Part shown: piece after piece, positions 61,821 to 64,000 of the stretch
How positions within the stretch are numbered: the first letter of the stretch is position 1
Layout: each line of letters starts with the position of its first letter
Source of the DNA: Firmicutes bacterium UBA4881
GTDB taxonomy: Bacteria; Bacillota; DTU065
DNA: 64,000 nt
Assembly (NCBI GenBank): GCA_002399235.1
Contig: DHDH01000029.1
Span: 71,563-135,562, forward strand
Direction of reading: 5' to 3'
The notes under the pieces: generated by a model
What the model saw: only the letters and a program-made list of their open reading frames with translations
What the model was told of the DNA's origin: nothing
The model's database searches: none
Made by a program: the position numbers and the translations under genes

Positions 61821-62508
61821 TTTAACAGAAAAGCAAAAGAAACTAGATACAGATAATTGGATTATTGCTTTGGTAACTGGCGGAATATTTATGTTGTATG
61901 CTTTAATGGGGAATCAGTTTATGAAATATATAACGGATAATAATCAGCCTATCATATTACGCTTACTACTTAGTGCCGTGATACAATTTGGTATAGCTGG
62001 TTTAGGTATTTCCATCGTTTGCCTTTTACGAAAAGAAAGATTTTCTTTGTTTGGATTAACAAAACAAAATACAGTAAAATCTATTCTAGGAGCAGTTATT
62101 AGTTTTATCCCGTACTTATGCTATATCTTTATTTCTGGGCAATATGAGGGTTATCGACCTTTTAGTATCTTAGTTACAAATGATGTGCTTAACAGCGGGT
62201 TCCCGGTTAATATTCTTGGCCTGGCGATTATCGTTATTGTCTGGGGATTCTTCGAAGGATTCAATTATGCTGTTATCAGCGACAAATTAAGCAAAAGATA
62301 CCCTCCTAAAAGTAAATGGTTAGATATTGGTGCCATAACATGTGCCATGGTATGTATTTTATTCCACCCATTTAACACATCATTTTGGGGTATTGTTGAA
62401 ATTGTCACCACATTTATCGCGATTTATGGAATGTTAATAGTTAAGAAACAAACTCGTAATGCATGGGGATGTGTCTTTGTATTTTGTTTTATTTGGAACG
62501 CCTTTTAG
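61810..62508 (+). CDS. Membrane protein, distantly CPBP-like
   Basis: 232 residues with about seven membrane helices. The segment VWGFFEGFNYAVISDKLSKRYPP and later CILFHPFNTSFWG resemble motifs 1 and 2 of CPBP (CAAX-type) membrane proteins, where an EE pair and a His serve as catalytic or ligand residues; here only one Glu of the EE pair is present. So the active site may be altered. It is cotranscribed with the TetR gene. A resistance or bacteriocin-immunity role is common for such regulated proteins, but is only inferred here. Confidence 0.65.
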   Translation: MKINLTEKQKKLDTDNWIIALVTGGIFMLYALMGNQFMKYITDNNQPIILRLLLSAVIQFGIAGLGISIVCLLRKERFSLFGLTKQNTVKSILGAVISFIPYLCYIFISGQYEGYRPFSILVTNDVLNSGFPVNILGLAIIVIVWGFFEGFNYAVISDKLSKRYPPKSKWLDIGAITCAMVCILFHPFNTSFWGIVEIVTTFIAIYGMLIVKKQTRNAWGCVFVFCFIWNAF

Positions 62509-62765
62509 AGAATAAGTAACAGAAAAAGCAAAGTGAATAAGTCGTCTATTCTGTTGAAATATCACGAGGTTAAATATTTAAGTAGTTCGGTGCTTGAAAA
62601 ACCGTTCTTTTTAAGGATATGGCGGGTTTGTTAAAGCATTATACCGATAACCCTTGTGTCAAGCTATCTAATAACTATAACTCCTTTAAGTTATGTCCCC
62701 CCACTTGGCATAATCTTTCCAAGTAAACAAGTACTTAAGATCTCTGATCTTCAATGTGCTTATTT
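62509..62765. other. Flank downstream of cas2 without CRISPR repeats
   Basis: About 255 bases between the membrane protein and cas2 stop. The part from 62640 on is the better-preserved partner of the duplicated flank. I searched by eye for spaced direct repeats of 24-37 bases and found none, so no CRISPR array lies on this side of cas2. Confidence 0.6.
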
Positions 62766-63056
62766 TCAAACAACTACAACTTTTTGTTCTGGAAATTCTA
62801 CCATTTTCCCCATAAAATCAATTGTTTTTTCTATTTGTCCACCAACTGGCCCTATATTAACAATCATTACTCGATCATTATCATGGTCTATTATCGAATC
62901 TAAAGTTGTTTTTAAGATAACACACTCTTCTTTAGAAAGAGTGCACACAAAAACCGAATACTGCACTGGATCACCATAACCACGCATTGTTTTAAATGTT
63001 TTACGCAAACGCTTTGGTTCCGAAATATCATAACTAACTATATATCGATTTCTCAT
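62766..63056 (-). CDS. cas2: CRISPR-associated endonuclease Cas2
   Basis: 96 residues, the usual length. Begins RNRYIVSYDISEPKRLRKTF with the metal-site Asp in YDI, and has RGYGDPVQYSVFVC and the DHDNDRVMIVNIGP strand of the ferredoxin-like fold. With Cas1 it forms the spacer-integration complex. It directly follows cas1 (4-base gap). Its 3' third is duplicated in a decayed form at 60985-61128. Confidence 0.96.
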   Translation of the reverse strand: MRNRYIVSYDISEPKRLRKTFKTMRGYGDPVQYSVFVCTLSKEECVILKTTLDSIIDHDNDRVMIVNIGPVGGQIEKTIDFMGKMVEFPEQKVVVV

Positions 63057-63060
63057 GATA

Positions 63061-64000
63061 TCACCTCACTGTAAAAGGTGGATAATCATTGATCTCTCCT
63101 AATAAAAAGCGAGAAAGCAATCTACATTGAATTTCAATCACTCGCCTATAACTTATAGAATAACCAAATAAAGGATGGTTGATAAGTGTGTCTAGCCTTC
63201 TCTCGTAAGCTTCTAGTAGTTTTTTACGAGCGTTGTCTTTCATTGTCACACCTAATCCTGTTATTACAAAATCAGCGATATTTATTTCTCCTCTATTAAT
63301 TATTCCCAATACTACTGAATCTGCGATTATAGAACGCATCTCTTCCATCAAATCTAGAGCAAGAGCTGGTCTGCCATACCTTGGTGCATGATAAAAACCA
63401 AGGTGTGGATCTAAGCCAACGTTTTGTATAGTTGTTGTATAATCTTTTGCCAACAAACCATAAGTATAAGAAAGTAATGCGTTAACTGGATCTTTTGGCG
63501 GCCTTCTATTTCTTTCTTCAAGTTTAAAATTAGTGTTTTGGGTTAATAATGATGCATAACTACTAAAATAAATCTTTGCTGCTATACCTTCTATACCCAA
63601 CAGTGATTCAATGCTAGTCACATCTTTAGCTTTTTTTTGCAGATTTGCCAATTCTTTTAGTGTAGATTTCTCCTCTTCTACCAAGTTACGGTTTAAAAAT
63701 CTACGACTATTTTTTATTTTACCCATTACAAATGATTTTGCTAAGCTTAGTCGCTTATTATCGTCGAAATATGTTCTAAATTGTTCTATCCTCAATTCCA
63801 CATTTTTATGACTAGGCCCCGATGTTAAACCAATAAAATAGCCACCCATTGTAAAATATGCTACCGAAATGTTACGAGATATCAACTCTCTTAACGCTTG
63901 AGTTGATATCTGTACATTACCAAATAAACTCAACTGAGAAATATCAATTAATCTTACTTTCTGTTTAATATCTCCTTTTACTTTAACAACAATTTCTTCT
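63061..64000 (-). CDS. cas1: CRISPR-associated integrase Cas1 (N-terminus beyond the window)
   Basis: At least 313 residues are visible. The reading frame runs without a stop to the right edge: the TTG at 63933 (giving SLFGNVQIST) is not the true start, since KVRLIDISQLSLFGN continues in frame beyond it. Landmarks are IDISQLSLFGNVQISTQAL, the catalytic Glu region GIEGIAAKIYF (about residue 130 of the visible part), RNRRPPKDPVNALLSYTYGLL, and the His/Asp metal site in GFYHAPRYGRPALALDLMEE. The C-terminus is complete. Whether a Cas4 domain is fused at the N-terminus lies outside the window. This Cas1 type is found in several I and III subtypes; I do not assign one. Confidence 0.95.
   Translation of the reverse strand, partial: EEIVVKVKGDIKQKVRLIDISQLSLFGNVQISTQALRELISRNISVAYFTMGGYFIGLTSGPSHKNVELRIEQFRTYFDDNKRLSLAKSFVMGKIKNSRRFLNRNLVEEEKSTLKELANLQKKAKDVTSIESLLGIEGIAAKIYFSSYASLLTQNTNFKLEERNRRPPKDPVNALLSYTYGLLAKDYTTTIQNVGLDPHLGFYHAPRYGRPALALDLMEEMRSIIADSVVLGIINRGEINIADFVITGLGVTMKDNARKKLLEAYERRLDTLINHPLFGYSISYRRVIEIQCRLLSRFLLGEINDYPPFTVR

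Noticed and set aside
60930..62760. Short hairpins near 60936 and 62730 as CRISPR repeats
   Set aside because: They occur once in each copy of the duplicated flank, with no regular spacers between.
1..64000. Insertion sequences, prophage genes or rRNA
   Set aside because: No transposase, integrase, phage structural gene or rRNA-like segment was found in the visible reading frames.

Overview
The window is AT-rich chromosomal DNA from a spore-forming anaerobic member of the Bacillota, most likely a Clostridia-type lineage. The evidence is the conserved order valS-folC-SPOR-maf-radC-mreBCD-PBP2-minCDE-rodA-radical SAM pair-rng-rplU-prp-rpmA-obgE-proBA-nadD, the tig-clpX-lonB-lonA cluster, two SpoVT/AbrB regulators, YtaF, a YheC/YheD-type ATP-grasp protein, YjfB, T-box leaders and Firmicute-type promoters and SD sequences. 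Nothing in the sequence fixes the genus.

Layout. 1-4020: a secreted-protein island with a partial discoidin-like gene diverging from two tandem paralogues that join a LamG-like domain to a DUF4855-type domain. 4138-6415: an ArsR regulator, rarA, a small helical protein, and the 3' scrap of a hicB antitoxin gene. 6533-12948 (minus): nadD, proA, proB, obgE, two ThrE-type exporter halves, rpmA, prp and rplU, with a leader and promoter. 13236-15315 (minus): an arsenic-type operon (arsR, arsP-like permease, redox protein, arsC) with a perfect 11-bp dyad at its promoter. 15596-17061: a MarR regulator, a membrane protein and yjfB. 17266-19715 (minus): an exported FAD reductase and an exported protein with three FMN-binding domains. 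19913-37424 (minus): the RNase G/radical SAM, rodA/min/mre/PBP2, radC/maf/SPOR/folC and T-box-valS block.

37636-44010 is more accessory: an ATP-grasp protein, an orphan small protein, a GT4 glycosyltransferase, a VIT family transporter, a frameshifted Gfo/Idh/MocA oxidoreductase, a SpoVT-like regulator, and a nucleotidyltransferase-fold gene behind a perfect LexA (SOS) box. 45410-54840 carries lonA, lonB, clpX, tig, tRNA-Leu(UAG), a DUF72 gene, spoVT and a PrsA-like foldase. 55232-57869 has ytaF and an aminotransferase behind two tandem T-box leaders whose specifiers both read as GCC (Ala) by alignment. 57940-60763 holds a discoidin-type lipoprotein and an exported LamG-glycerophosphodiesterase. 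60849-64000 ends in a CRISPR-Cas adaptation module (cas2, cas1 truncated by the window edge). A decayed second copy of the cas2 3' end lies 1.8 kb away, with a TetR regulator and membrane protein between the two copies.

Most of the window is ordinary housekeeping. The best leads are the SOS-box nucleotidyltransferase, the tandem T-boxes, the duplicated cas2 end, the multi-FMN exported redox pair, and the family of exported LamG/discoidin/DUF4855 proteins with a shared upstream dyad. Two genes (proB and the Gfo/Idh oxidoreductase) show single-base frameshifts that may be real decay or sequence errors.
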